Assembly (NCBI RefSeq): GCF_004923205.2
Contig: NZ_SELD02000066.1
Span: 144,501 to 208,500 of the forward strand
DNA: 64,000 nt
Source: Paracoccus aeridis
GTDB taxonomy: Bacteria; Pseudomonadota; Alphaproteobacteria; Rhodobacterales; Rhodobacteraceae
Direction: 5' to 3'
Under the pieces are notes generated by a model. That model was not told the origin of the DNA and did no database searches. It worked only from the letters and a program-made list of their open reading frames with translations. This document shows positions 46,363-56,528 of the stretch, one piece after another; the stretch's first letter is position 1, and every line of letters begins with the position of its first letter. Made by a program: the position numbers and the translations under genes.

Positions 46363-49300
46363 ATGAACATCGACCTCTCACGGCGCGGCTTCCTGAAGCT
46401 GGCGGGTGCGGGTGTCGCGGCAACGTCGCTGGGAGCCCTGGGCTTCGGCGAGGCGGAGGCGGCGGAGCTCGCGCATGTGCGCGCCTTCAAGCTGGCCGCC
46501 ACCACGGAAGCGCGCAACACCTGCCCCTACTGCTCGGTCGCCTGCGGCATCATCATGTATTCCCGCGTGGACGACGCAACCGGCAAGAAGCGCATCTTCC
46601 ACATCGAAGGCGACGCCGACCACCCGACCAACCGCGGCACCCTGTGCCCGAAGGGCGCGGCGCTGAAGGATTTCGTCAACGCCCCGACCCGCCTGACCCA
46701 GCCCCGCATCCGCAAGCCGGGCGGGACCGAGTTCGAGCCGGTCAGCTGGGACGATGCGCTCGACAGGATCGCCCGCGCGCTGAAGGACGACCGCGACGCA
46801 AACTTCCTGTCGCTGAACGAGGCGGGCGTGCCGGTCAACCGCTGGACGACGACGGGCTTCCTTGCCGCGTCGGCCACCACCAACGAAACGGCCTGGCTGA
46901 CCTACAAGGTCGTCCGGTCCATGGGAGTAGTCGCGTTCGACAACCAGGCGCGCGTCTGACACGGCCCCACGGTGTCCAGTTTGGGCCCGACATTTGGCCG
47001 TGGAGCGATGACCAACTCCTGGACCGACATCAAGAACACCGACCTCGTGGTCGTCATGGGCGGCAACGCCGCCGAAGCGCATCCGTGCGGCTTCAAGTGG
47101 GTGACCGAGGCGAAGCATCATCGCGGCGCCAAGCTGATCGTCGTGGACCCCCGGTTCACGCGCACGGCGAGCGTGTCCGACTATTACGCGCCGATCCGCC
47201 CCGGCAGCGACATCGTGTTCCTGATGGCGCTGATCCGCTACATGATCGAAAACGACAAGGTGCAGTGGGACTATGTCCGCAACTACACCAACGCCGCGTA
47301 CATCGTGCGCGACGACTTCGGCTGGAATGACGGGCTGTTCACCGGCTACAACGAGGAAAAGCGCGACTACGACAAGAAAAGCTGGGACTACGTGATCGGC
47401 GAGGACGGCTTCGCGGCGGTCGACCCGACGCTGGAAAACCCGCGCTGCGTGTGGCAGCTGCTGCGCGCCCACGTGGACGCCTACACGCCCGAGATGGTGG
47501 AACGCGTCTGCGGCACGCCCGCCGACCGCTTCCTGAAGGTCGCCGAGATGATCGGGGAGTGTTCTTCGCCCACGAAGACCATGACCTCGATGTACGCGCT
47601 CGGCTGGACGCAGCATTCCAAGGGCGCTCAGAACATCCGCGGCATGGCGATGCTGCAGCTGATCCTGGGCAACATCGGGGTGCGGGGCGGCGGCATGAAC
47701 GCGCTGCGGGGCCATTCCAACATCCAGGGCCTGACCGACATCGGGCTGATGTCGAACCTGATCCCCGGCTACCTCAACATCCCGACCGAACAGGAACCCG
47801 ACTGGGCGTCCTACATGAAGACGCGGGCGTTCAAGCCGCTGCGGCCCGGGCAGACGAGCTACTGGCAGAACTATCCCAAGTTCATGGTCAGCTTCATGAA
47901 GGCGATGTGGGGCGACGCGGCAACGGCGGAAAACGACTGGGCCTACCACTACCTGCCCAAGCTCGACGTGCCGGCCTACGACGTGCTGCGCATCTTCGAG
48001 ATGATGGACCAGGGGCGCTGCAACATCTACTTCTGCCAGGGCTTCAACGGGCTTCTGGCCTTCCCCGACCGGGGCAAGGTCACGCGGGCGCTGTCGAAGC
48101 TGAAGCTGCTCGTCACGATCGACCCGCTGGAGACGGAAACGTCGCGGTTCTGGGAAAACCACGGCGACCACAACGACGTGGACACCCCCGCGATCCAGAC
48201 CGAGGTGATCCAGCTGCCCTCGTCCTGCTTTGCCGAGGACGAAGGCGCGCTCGTGAACTCGGGCCGCTGGCTGCAGTGGCACTGGCCGGGGGCCGAGCCC
48301 CCGGGCGAGGCGAAGCTGGACACCTGGATCATGGCCCAGGTGTTCCTGCGGGTGCGCGACCTCTACCTGAAGGAAGGGGGCGTGTTCCCGGACCCGATCG
48401 TCAACCTGACGTGGGATTATGCCGACGCGAACGAGCCCACGCCCGAAGAGCTGGCGAAGGAAATGAACGGCCGCGCGCTGAGCGACCTTTCAGACCCCGC
48501 CGACCCGTCGAAGACGCTGGTGCAGGCGGGTCAGCAGGTGCTGAACTTCAGCCAGCTGCGCGACGACGGATCCACGGCCTGCGCGTGCTGGATCTATTCC
48601 GGCTCGTGGAACGAGAACGGCAACAACATGGCGCGGCGGGACAACTCCGATCCCGACAGCACCGGCGCCTATGCGAACTGGACGTGGAGCTGGCCGCTCA
48701 ACCGGCGCATCCTCTACAACCGGGCGTCGTCGGACCTGGACGGCAATCCGTGGGACGACAGCCGCCGCCTGGTCTGGTGGGACGGCGCGAAGTGGACGGG
48801 CTACGACGTGCCCGACATCTCGCCCACCGCGAAGCCGGGCGAGGTCGGGCCGTTCATCATGAACCAGGAGGGCGTGTCGCGCCTGTTCTCGCGCGGGCTG
48901 ATGCGGGACGGGCCGTTCCCGACCCACATGGAGCCGTTCGAAAGCCCGATGGCCAACGTGTTCAACCCGGCCATGCGCGGGAACCCGGTGGCGCGCGTCT
49001 TCGAATCCGACGTGGCGCGGCTGGGCGACAGCACCGAGTTCCCGTTCGTCGCCACCAGCTACCGCCTGACCGAGCATTTCCACTACTGGACCAAGCACAA
49101 CGTGGTGAACGCCTCGTTGCAGCCCGAGTTCTTCGTGGAGATCAGCGAACAGCTGGCTGCCGAAAGGGGCATCGCCAAGGGCAGCCGGGTGCGGGTCTGG
49201 TCCAAGCGCGGCGAAGTCTGGGCCAAGGCGCTGGTCACCAAGCGCATCAAGCCGCTGATCTGCGACGGCAAGCCCGTCCACGTCGTCGGCATCCCCCTGC

Positions 49301-49443
49301 ACTGGGGTTTTGTCGGCGCCGCGAAGAAGGGCTGGGGGCCGAACAGCCTCACGCCGTTCATCGGTGACGCGAACGTGGAAACGCCCGAGTTCAAGGCGTT
49401 CCTCGTCAATATCGAACCCGCCGTGGGGGAGGCCGTCTCGTGA
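46363..49443 (+). CDS. fdnG: Selenocysteine formate dehydrogenase, alpha subunit (1026 aa, in-frame UGA)
   Basis: Catalytic subunit of respiratory formate dehydrogenase (Mo/W bis-MGD). Tat signal: [12 protein letters not shown]. [4Fe-4S] site: CPYCSVACG with GTLCPKGAA. Codon 199 is TGA (46957-46959) in the context [21 protein letters not shown], matching Sec196 of E. coli FdnG, and the frame continues to 49443. Later landmarks: [54 protein letters not shown]. The start at 46363 has GGAGGATCGG. Simple ORF calling splits it in two. It is the head of fdnGHI-fdhE-selA-selB. Confidence 0.96.
46957..46959 (+). other. Recoded UGA (selenocysteine codon) in fdnG
   Basis: TGA in frame with both flanking halves of fdnG, at the position of the active-site Sec/Cys that coordinates Mo in formate dehydrogenases. 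Confidence 0.95.
46960..47002 (+). promoter_or_regulatory. Bacterial SECIS element in fdnG mRNA
   Basis: Lower stem: CACGGCC (46960-46966) with GGCCGTG (46996-47002), perfect. Upper hairpin: GG, bulged U (46973), GUCC, loop AGUUU (46978-46982), then GGGC and CC (46983-46988). Counting the U of UGA as 1, the bulged U is 17 and the loop G-U is 23/24, the same numbering as the SelB-binding bases of the E. coli fdhF SECIS. Confidence 0.9.
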
Positions 49444-50447
49444 CCATCGCAACCAACGTGGACAGCCCCCGCACCGCCACCGCGAACCCGCCCGTGCAGC
49501 CGGTCCAGGGCAACCTGGGCCAGGCCGCGGTGGTGCGGTCCTCGGCCGGCGGGCCGGTGGCCGAAAACCCGACCGCGCTGACGCCGGTGGCCAAGCTCAT
49601 CGACGTCAGCAAGTGCATCGGCTGCAAGGCGTGCCAGTCGGCGTGCGTCGAATGGAACGACACCCATCCCGAGATCGGGGTGAACGTGGGCGTCTACGAG
49701 AACCCGCACGACCTCACGCCCGACATGTTCACGCTGATGCGGTTCGCCGAATACGACAACCCGGAAACGGGCGACTTCGAATGGCTGATCCGCAAGGACG
49801 GATGCATGCACTGTGCCGATCCGGGCTGCCTGACGGCCTGCCCGGCCCCCGGCGCGATCGTGCAGTATTCCAACGGCATCGTGGACTTCATCCACGAGAA
49901 CTGCATCGGCTGCGGGTACTGCGTCAGCGGCTGCCCGTTCGACATCCCGCGCATCAGCCAGGTCGATCACCGGTCCTACAAGTGCACGCTGTGTTCCGAC
50001 CGCGTGGCCGTGGGCCAGGGTCCGGCCTGCGCCAAGGCCTGCCCCACCCACGCGATCACCTTCGGCACCAAGGACGACATGACCGCCCTTGCCGCCGAGC
50101 GGGTCGAGGACCTGAAGTCGCGCGGCTACGACAACGCCGGGCTGTACGACCCGCAGGGCGTCGGCGGGACGCACGTGATGTACGTCCTTCACCACGCCGA
50201 CAAGCCCGGCATCTACAACGACCTGCCCGAGGATCCGCAGATCGCGGGCGTGGTCAAGAGCTGGAAGGGCCCGACCAAGACCGCGGGGCTGGCCGCGATC
50301 GGGCTTGCCGCGATCGGCAGCGTGGCGATGGGGCTGTTCAGCCGCGTCTCGGTCGAGCCCGAGGATGAACGCCACGCCGAGGATCTGGTGGACCGCGCCG
50401 CCGCGATCCCGGGCGGCGAGGGAAGCGGCGAAGGAAAGGACGCCTGA
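49440..50447 (+). CDS. fdnH: Formate dehydrogenase beta subunit, iron-sulfur (335 aa)
   Basis: Electron-transfer subunit with four [4Fe-4S] clusters in ferredoxin-like repeats: [45 protein letters not shown] and [22 protein letters not shown] single hydrophobic segment near the C-terminus ([20 protein letters not shown]) anchors it on the periplasmic face, as in E. coli FdnH. The first ~50 residues are a Pro/Ala-rich leader without cysteines. The start overlaps the fdnG stop by 4 nt. Confidence 0.95.
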   Translation: MTIATNVDSPRTATANPPVQPVQGNLGQAAVVRSSAGGPVAENPTALTPVAKLIDVSKCIGCKACQSACVEWNDTHPEIGVNVGVYENPHDLTPDMFTLMRFAEYDNPETGDFEWLIRKDGCMHCADPGCLTACPAPGAIVQYSNGIVDFIHENCIGCGYCVSGCPFDIPRISQVDHRSYKCTLCSDRVAVGQGPACAKACPTHAITFGTKDDMTALAAERVEDLKSRGYDNAGLYDPQGVGGTHVMYVLHHADKPGIYNDLPEDPQIAGVVKSWKGPTKTAGLAAIGLAAIGSVAMGLFSRVSVEPEDERHAEDLVDRAAAIPGGEGSGEGKDA

Positions 50448-51133
50448 TGGCAGGACGACGCTACTCCGAACCGGGCGACCGCATCCTCAGCCGCGACCCG
50501 GTGTCGGTCCGTCGCTACGGCGGGTTCACCCGGCTGAACCACTGGTTCACCGCGACCACGCTGATCCTGCTGGGGCTGTCGGGCTTCGCGCTGTTCGACC
50601 CGTCGCTCTACTGGTTGTCGGCGCTGTTCGGCGGCGGCCAGCCGACGCGCTGGGTCCATCCGTTCATCGGCATCGCCCTGTTCATCAGCTTCATGATCCT
50701 GTTCGTGCAGCTGGTGCGCCACAACCTGTTCCGGCGCGAGGACGCGGTCTGGGCGCGCAACATCAGGTCCGTGGTCAAGGGCGACGAGGACAAGCTGCCC
50801 GAGCTCGGCAAGTACAACTTCGGCCAGAAGTTCGTGTTCTGGGCGATGTTCTGGCTGATCGTGGTCCTGATCGTGACGGGGTTCATGATCTGGTACCAGT
50901 TCTTCCCCGACATCGTCTCGGTGGAAACCCGGCGGATCGCGCTGATGGTCCATTCGGTCTCGGCCGTGCTCACGATCCTCACGCTGATCCTGCACGTCTT
51001 CGCCGCGATCTGGACCCGCGGCACCCTGTCGGCGATGACCCAGGGCACCGTGACCGGCGGCTGGGCCTTCCGCCACCACCGCAAATGGTTCCGGGAGCTT
51101 GCTGGACGCCAGCGCACCGATCCGGCAGAGTGA
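50447..51133 (+). CDS. fdnI: Formate dehydrogenase gamma subunit, cytochrome b556 (228 aa)
   Basis: Di-haem membrane anchor that passes electrons from formate to quinone. Four membrane segments: after a basic N-terminus (RRYGGFTRLNHWFTATTLIL), about residues 60-90, 120-150 and 160-185. Candidate haem-ligand His are in RLNHWF, WVHPFIG and LILHVFAAIW. It starts on the last base of the fdnH stop (TGATG). Confidence 0.94.
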   Translation: MAGRRYSEPGDRILSRDPVSVRRYGGFTRLNHWFTATTLILLGLSGFALFDPSLYWLSALFGGGQPTRWVHPFIGIALFISFMILFVQLVRHNLFRREDAVWARNIRSVVKGDEDKLPELGKYNFGQKFVFWAMFWLIVVLIVTGFMIWYQFFPDIVSVETRRIALMVHSVSAVLTILTLILHVFAAIWTRGTLSAMTQGTVTGGWAFRHHRKWFRELAGRQRTDPAE

Positions 51134-51176
51134 CCCCCTGCGGCCGTGACGAACCGATGACGCCGCGCGAGGGAAC

Positions 51177-52094
51177 ATGACGCAGGTCGCAGAACCCGAT
51201 CCCGGCATGATCGGCGGCGTTCCCACGCCGCCGCTTGCCATCCTGCCCCGCCCCGAGCGGCTGTTCGGCCAGCGCGCGGCGCGCTTCGACGTGCTGGCCG
51301 AAGGGTCGAACCTCGGCCCCTACCTGCGTTTTCTCGCGGACCTGGCACGGGTGCAGGCGCGGCTTGCCGCCGACCTGCCCGCGCCGACGCCGGTGCCTTC
51401 GGACCGCGTGGCGCTGGCCCGCGCATCGCGCATGCCGCCGATCGACCGGCATGATGCGGGCGCAGAGCCGCTTCTGGACGACACCCTGTCCGCGCTGTGC
51501 CGCGAGGCGGCCGGGATCGAAATGCCCGCCGCCGCCCGCCTTGCGCTGGACGCAGTGGCGGCGGCCACGCCCGACGACCGTCGCTGGCTCCTGGGCAACG
51601 TGCTGGACGACGCGATCCCCGTCGACAGCCCCGCGCCGCACCTGTTTGCCGCCGCCGCCGTGCAGGTCCATCTTGCGCGGATCGCGGCCACGCTCGACGC
51701 CAGGCAGCTGGTTCCGATCCGCACCGGCGTCTGCCCGGCGTGCGGCGGCCGCCCGGCATCCTCTGTCGTGACCGGCGTCCAGGGGGCCGAGGGCACGCGC
51801 TACGCGGCCTGTTCCTGCTGCCAGACGCTGTGGAACGAGGTGCGGGTCAAGTGCCTCTGCTGCGGGTCCACCAAGGGGATCGGCCTGCAGTCGGTCGATG
51901 ACGGCACCGGCGAGGCGACGGTGCGGGCCGAGACCTGCGACGAATGCGGCTCGTGGGTGAAGCAGATGCTGCAGACGAAGAACCCGGCGCTCGACCCGGT
52001 GGCGGACGATGTGGGCACGCTCGGCCTCGACGCGCTGATGCGCGGGGGGACGTGGCGGCGCGGCGGCGTGAACCCGTTCCTGATCGGCTACTGA
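51177..52094 (+). CDS. fdhE: Formate dehydrogenase maturation protein FdhE (305 aa)
   Basis: Assembly factor for respiratory (Tat-exported) formate dehydrogenases. The C-terminal rubredoxin-like zinc/iron sites carry CxxC pairs: [26 protein letters not shown] and [11 protein letters not shown]. Length matches E. coli FdhE (309). Located between fdnI and selA with a 43-nt gap upstream; its stop overlaps the selA start by one base. The FdhD sulfurtransferase also needed is not in the window. Confidence 0.94.
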   Translation: MTQVAEPDPGMIGGVPTPPLAILPRPERLFGQRAARFDVLAEGSNLGPYLRFLADLARVQARLAADLPAPTPVPSDRVALARASRMPPIDRHDAGAEPLLDDTLSALCREAAGIEMPAAARLALDAVAAATPDDRRWLLGNVLDDAIPVDSPAPHLFAAAAVQVHLARIAATLDARQLVPIRTGVCPACGGRPASSVVTGVQGAEGTRYAACSCCQTLWNEVRVKCLCCGSTKGIGLQSVDDGTGEATVRAETCDECGSWVKQMLQTKNPALDPVADDVGTLGLDALMRGGTWRRGGVNPFLIGY

Positions 52095-53455
52095 TGGGGT
52101 CCTTGCGCGACCTGCCGTCCGTGGACCGGCTGCTCGCCGGCGCGGCGCGCGGGCTGGTGGACCATCATGGCCGCGCGGCCGCGACGGACGCGCTGCGGGC
52201 GGCGCTGGCGGGCGCGCGCGACGCCGCCCGCGCCGGCGCCGCGGTCCCGGACGCCGATGCGCTGGTCGCGGATGCGGCCTCGCGCCTGGACACGGGCGGC
52301 GGCGGCCTGCGCCCGGTCCTGAACCTGACCGGGACGGTCCTGCACACCAATCTGGGCCGCGCGCTGCTGGCCGAAGCCGCGATCGAGGCCGCCGTCGACG
52401 CCATGCGGCATCCGGCGGCGCTGGAATACGACCTGTCCACCGGCAGCCGCGGCGAGCGCGACGACCATGTCCGCGACCTCCTGTGCGAACTGACCGGGGC
52501 CGAGGCCGCGACCGTCGTCAACAACAACGCGGCCGCCGTGCTGCTGGTCCTGAACGCGCTGGCCGAGGGGCGCGAGGCGATCGTGTCGCGCGGCGAACTG
52601 GTGGAAATCGGCGGCGCCTTCCGCATCCCCGACATCATGGCCCGCGCCGGTGTCCGGCTGGTCGAGGTCGGAACGACCAACCGCACCCACCCGCGCGACT
52701 ACCGGGACGCGGTGTCCGAGCGCACCGCGCTGATGATGAAGGTGCATCCGTCGAACTACCGGATCGAGGGCTTCACCGCCGCCGTCCCCGCAGCCGACCT
52801 GGCGGGGATCGCGGGTGCGGCGGGGGTGCCGCTGGTCAACGACCTCGGCTCGGGCACGCTGGTGGACCTGACGCGCTGGGGCCTTCCGGCCGAACCCACG
52901 GTGCGGCAGGCGGTGGCCGAGGGTGCGGACCTCGTGACCTTCTCGGGCGACAAGCTTCTGGGCGGGCCGCAGGCGGGCTTCATCGTGGGCCGCGCGGACC
53001 TGGTCGGGCGCATCAACCGCAACCCGCTGAAGCGTGCGCTGCGGCTGGACAAGATCCGCCTTGCGGCGGTCGCGGCGACGCTGCGGCTCTACCGTGATCC
53101 CGACCGGCTGGCAGAGCGGCTGCCCACGCTGCGGCTGCTGACCCGCACGCGCGACGACATCGCCGCGCAGGCCGCGCGGCTGGTGGCGCCCGTCCGGGCG
53201 ATGCTGTCCGGCATCCGGGTCGAAGTCGTCGCGTGCGCGAGCCAGATCGGATCCGGCGCGATGCCGGTCGAGGCGCTGCCTTCCGCCGGGCTCGCCCTGT
53301 CGGGCGACCGGGGATCGGTGCCCGAGGATCTCGCCGCGCGCCTGCGCGCCCTGCCCGTCCCCGTGATCGGCCGCATCCGCGACGGCGCGCTGATCCTCGA
53401 CCTGCGCTGCCTGCCGGGCGACGGGGCGCTGCTGGGCAGCCTGTCGCACCTATGA
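52094..53455 (+). CDS. selA: L-seryl-tRNA(Sec) selenium transferase (453 aa)
   Basis: PLP enzyme that turns Ser-tRNA-Sec into Sec-tRNA-Sec with selenophosphate. Motifs: [40 protein letters not shown], and the PLP lysine Lys287 in [13 protein letters not shown]. The N-terminal tRNA-binding region begins [13 protein letters not shown]. Starts on the fdhE stop (TGATG) and ends in a 4-nt overlap with selB. Confidence 0.96.
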   Translation: MGSLRDLPSVDRLLAGAARGLVDHHGRAAATDALRAALAGARDAARAGAAVPDADALVADAASRLDTGGGGLRPVLNLTGTVLHTNLGRALLAEAAIEAAVDAMRHPAALEYDLSTGSRGERDDHVRDLLCELTGAEAATVVNNNAAAVLLVLNALAEGREAIVSRGELVEIGGAFRIPDIMARAGVRLVEVGTTNRTHPRDYRDAVSERTALMMKVHPSNYRIEGFTAAVPAADLAGIAGAAGVPLVNDLGSGTLVDLTRWGLPAEPTVRQAVAEGADLVTFSGDKLLGGPQAGFIVGRADLVGRINRNPLKRALRLDKIRLAAVAATLRLYRDPDRLAERLPTLRLLTRTRDDIAAQAARLVAPVRAMLSGIRVEVVACASQIGSGAMPVEALPSAGLALSGDRGSVPEDLAARLRALPVPVIGRIRDGALILDLRCLPGDGALLGSLSHL

Positions 53456-55368
53456 TCGTCGGAACGGCGGGTCACATCGACCACGGCAAGACCGCGCTCG
53501 TCCGCGCGCTGACCGGCGTGGACACCGACCGGCTCGCGGCCGAAAAGGCGCGCGGCATCACCATCGAGCTGGGCTTCGCCTATGCCGACCTGGGCGGCGG
53601 CGCGGTGACCGGCTTCGTGGACGTGCCGGGGCACGAACGCTTCGTCCACACGATGCTGGCGGGCGCGGGCGGCGTCGACCTGGCGCTGCTGGTCGTCGCC
53701 GCGGACGACGGGGTGATGCCGCAGACGCGTGAGCATCTGGCAATCCTGCATCTGCTGGGGATCACGCGCGGGATCGTCGCGATGACCAAGGCCGACCTCG
53801 CCGGGCCCGGGCGGCGGGCAGAGGTCGAGGACCAGATCAGCGACCTGCTCGCGCCGACGGCACTGGCCGCGGCGCCGGTGATCCCGGTATCGGTCGTGTC
53901 CGGCGAAGGGCTGGACGGGCTGCGCGCCGCGCTGGTCGCCGCCGAGGCCGCGACGGGCGCGCGCGGCCTGGACCGGCGCTTCCGCATGGCGATCGACCGC
54001 AGCTTCACGCTGAAGGGCACGGGCACGGTCGTGACCGGGACCGTGCAGTCGGGCCGGGTGGCCGTGGGGGACATGGTGACGATCTCTCCCCCGGGGCTCG
54101 GGGCGCGGGTGCGGGGGATCCACGCGCAGAACCGCGCGGCAGAGGAAGGGCTGGCCGGGCAGCGCTGCGCGATCAACCTTGCAGGCGGCGGGATCAACCC
54201 GGACAGCGTCGGAAGGGGCGACGTGGCGGGTGATCCGGCCCTACACGCGCCGACCGACCGGATCGACGCGATGCTGCACGTCCTGGGGACCGAGCCGAAG
54301 CCGATCACCACATGGTTTCCCGCCCGCCTGCACGTGGGCGCGGCCGAGGCAGGGGCGCGGATCGTGCCGCTGGGCGAAAGCCTGCGACCGGGCGGGTCCG
54401 GGCCGGTTCAGCTGGTGCTGGACCGGCCGATCGCGGCAACGGTGGGCGAACGCTTCATCCTGCGCGACGTCTCGGCCCGGCGCACCATCGGCGGCGGCAC
54501 CTTCCGCGACCTGCGCGCCCCCGCCCGCCACCGCCGCACGCCCGCGCGGCTGCAGGTGATCGCGGCGCAGGGCCTGGCCAACGACGACGAGGCGCTGGCC
54601 GCGCTTCTCGCCATCCCGCCGGGTCTGGTCGACCTGGCCGCGTTCGCCCGCGACCGCGCGCTGCCTGCAGAGACCGAGGACGCGCTGGCCGGCGGCGTCG
54701 CGACGATCGACACCGGCGCGGGCAGGCTCGCGCTGCTTCCGGGCACGCTGCGCGACCTTGAAGCGGCGCTGACCTCCACGCTGGGCGCATTCCATGCCGA
54801 AAACCCGGAGCTTCAGGGCATGGGCCGCGAGCGGCTGCGGCTCGCGCTGACGCCGCGCCTGCCGAAGGCGGGCTTTGCCGCATTCCTGGGCACGCAAGTT
54901 CTCGCAGGCGCCGTGGTGGTGGAAGGGGGCTTCGTGCGGCTTCCGGGCCATGCCGTCCGGATGACGCCCGCCGAGCAGGCGCTGCTGGACCGGATCCTTC
55001 CGCAGCTCGGCGGCGACGACCGCTTCCGCCCGCCCCGCGTCCGCGACTTCGCGACCGCGATGGAGGTGCCCGAGGCCGAGGTCCGCCGGGTCCTGCGGAT
55101 GGCCGCGCGGCGGGGGCAGCTCGACCAGATCCGGCCCGACCACTTCTTCCTGCGCGACACCACGGCCGAGATGGCCCGAATCATCGCCGAGGTTCAGGCC
55201 GCCGCCCCGGATGGCTGGGTCACCGCCGCCGCGTTCCGCGACCGGGTCATGAACGGGCGCAAGGTCGCGATCGAGATCCTCGACTTCTTCGACCGCCAGG
55301 GGGTAACAATGCGACGGGCCGACCTGCGCCGCATCAACCCCCACCGGGCGGACATGTTCGCGGACTGA
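53452..55368 (+). CDS. selB: Selenocysteine-specific elongation factor SelB (638 aa)
   Basis: GTPase that delivers Sec-tRNA to UGA at the SECIS. G1 is GHIDHGKT (residues 7-14), the effector region [11 protein letters not shown]3 DVPGHERF, G4 TKADL. Then come the EF-Tu-like domains 2-3 and the C-terminal winged helices (from about residue 400), the last of which binds the SECIS hairpin. ATGA overlap with selA. Thirty-one nt after its stop lies tRNA-Sec. Confidence 0.96.
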   Translation: MIVGTAGHIDHGKTALVRALTGVDTDRLAAEKARGITIELGFAYADLGGGAVTGFVDVPGHERFVHTMLAGAGGVDLALLVVAADDGVMPQTREHLAILHLLGITRGIVAMTKADLAGPGRRAEVEDQISDLLAPTALAAAPVIPVSVVSGEGLDGLRAALVAAEAATGARGLDRRFRMAIDRSFTLKGTGTVVTGTVQSGRVAVGDMVTISPPGLGARVRGIHAQNRAAEEGLAGQRCAINLAGGGINPDSVGRGDVAGDPALHAPTDRIDAMLHVLGTEPKPITTWFPARLHVGAAEAGARIVPLGESLRPGGSGPVQLVLDRPIAATVGERFILRDVSARRTIGGGTFRDLRAPARHRRTPARLQVIAAQGLANDDEALAALLAIPPGLVDLAAFARDRALPAETEDALAGGVATIDTGAGRLALLPGTLRDLEAALTSTLGAFHAENPELQGMGRERLRLALTPRLPKAGFAAFLGTQVLAGAVVVEGGFVRLPGHAVRMTPAEQALLDRILPQLGGDDRFRPPRVRDFATAMEVPEAEVRRVLRMAARRGQLDQIRPDHFFLRDTTAEMARIIAEVQAAAPDGWVTAAAFRDRVMNGRKVAIEILDFFDRQGVTMRRADLRRINPHRADMFAD

Positions 55369-55399
55369 CCGCCCCGAGGTGCGACGGCGCGGCGCGTGA

Positions 55400-55495
55400 G
55401 GAGGAGAATCGTCCCCGGTGGGGCGGCCGGACTTCAAATCCGGTTGGGGCAGCGAGCCTGTCCCGGGTGGGTTCGACTCCCATTCTCCTCCGCCA
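55400..55495 (+). tRNA. selC: tRNA-Sec (anticodon UCA)
   Basis: 96 nt including an encoded CCA. The 8-bp acceptor stem GGAGGAGA/TCTCCTCC (55400-55407 with 55484-55491) and 5-bp T-stem give the bacterial 8+5 arrangement. Anticodon arm CCGGA-CTTCAAA-TCCGG with TCA at 55434-55436. Long variable arm GGGGCAG/CTGTCCC (55446-55464, one G-U). Discriminator G. Sequence closely follows E. coli tRNA-Sec. It sits just after selB and is probably co-transcribed. Confidence 0.96.
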
Positions 55496-55518
55496 CCGCG
55501 CCGGCGGGTGCCGTCACG

Positions 55519-56304
55519 TCAGCCGGTGAGGCCGAGGCCCCGCGCGGTGGGCGGCTGCCACGTCTTCGACTGCGGCACCGCGCCCGAGGGGCTCGTCCCG
55601 ATCATCGACCCGCCGGTGCCCCCGGACCAGCCGGTGGAGCCGGAGTTGCCCGGCGCGGTCCCGTCGGCCGTGGCGGGCTGCGGTTCCGTCGCGGCGGTCG
55701 AGATGCTGTTGCTTGATCCCGGCCGTGCCTGGTCCACGTTGCCGGCCGCGGGTTCCAGCGACTGGCTTGACGCCGGGTTGCCTTCGGGCGTGGTGCGAGG
55801 AACGTAAACGGGCTTCAGCGCCGGCGCGGCGGCTACCGCCGCGACTTCCTGGGGCGACAGGGGCTCGCCCACCTGCGACTTGCCCTGCACGGTTCCTGCA
55901 AATGCGGCGGCAGCCTGCGACTGCGCGGCGGCCAGCGCCTGCGGGTCGGGCTGTGCCTGCGGATCGGCCTGCGCCGGTGTGGAAGTGCCAGCGGCGGAAT
56001 TTGGCGCGGCGGCAGCGTTTGGCGCGGCCGCTGCGGCGGCGTTCGGATCGGTAAGGGTCGGGGTCGCCAGCGCGTCCTGCGTCGCGGGCGGGGTCGGCGT
56101 CTGCACCGGCTCCATCTGCGCGGCGCCCGGCTGGACGTTGGTTGCCCCGGTCTCCCCCGGCGTGGACGAGACCTGCGGGATCGTGCCGGAATCGGGCGCG
56201 GCGTGCGTCGGCGGCGCAACCGTCTGCGCGCCCGACGATACCGCCGTCAGCGACATGGCGGCCAACGCCGCGCAGGCGATCTGGTGAAACCGGGTGCCGG
56301 GCAT
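55519..56304 (-). CDS. Secreted Ala/Pro/Gln-rich low-complexity protein (261 aa)
   Basis: Unrecognised. A signal peptide (IACAALAAMSLTAVSSGAQ) is followed by ~235 residues that are largely Ala, Pro, Gln, Thr and Ser with little predicted structure. Examples are TDPNAAAAAAPNAAAAPNSA and QADPQAQPDPQALAAAQSQA. One less degenerate piece (GEPLSPQEVAAVAAAPALKPVYVPR, about residues 148-172) could be a short functional motif. The start at 56304 has AAGGGGGAC upstream. It converges on tRNA-Sec. Codon use looks like its neighbours, so recent transfer is not suggested. Confidence 0.7.
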   Translation of the reverse strand: MPGTRFHQIACAALAAMSLTAVSSGAQTVAPPTHAAPDSGTIPQVSSTPGETGATNVQPGAAQMEPVQTPTPPATQDALATPTLTDPNAAAAAAPNAAAAPNSAAGTSTPAQADPQAQPDPQALAAAQSQAAAAFAGTVQGKSQVGEPLSPQEVAAVAAAPALKPVYVPRTTPEGNPASSQSLEPAAGNVDQARPGSSNSISTAATEPQPATADGTAPGNSGSTGWSGGTGGSMIGTSPSGAVPQSKTWQPPTARGLGLTG

Positions 56305-56408
56305 TGCGTTTGTCCCCCTTCTGACGTGCGGCCGCGCCTTCGACGATCGGACCGGCGCGTTAACCAACCTTCGCATCAAAGCATTGCAAGTGAAACGGCT
56401 TTGCCGTT

Positions 56409-56454
56409 TTGACAGTTCCAATCCGCAAGGGTGATGTCAGATTTATGACACATC
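56409..56454 (+). promoter_or_regulatory. Possible promoter/operator upstream of the LLM oxidoreductase
   Basis: An AT-rich stretch with a TTGACA (56409-56414) and an inverted repeat TGTCA-N6-TGACA (56435-56450). The -10 region after TTGACA is poor, so promoter status is weak. The inverted repeat is a candidate operator about 80 nt before the gene. Confidence 0.35.
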
Positions 56455-56528
56455 CCTGATGCCGCCGGCGCTACATTTCGACACCGTCGTATCTACCTGG
56501 GCCTGTCGACCTGACGAGGAACCGAACC

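Noticed and set aside
46267..46959. Truncated formate dehydrogenase fragment followed by a second ORF from 46972, suggesting a pseudogene
   Set aside because: Both parts are in one frame, the only break is a TGA at the active-site Sec position, a SECIS follows, and selA, selB, selC and selD are nearby.
55400..56304. Genomic island inserted at tRNA-Sec, a classic integration site
   Set aside because: No integrase, no direct repeat of the tRNA 3' end and no compositional shift was seen downstream in the window.
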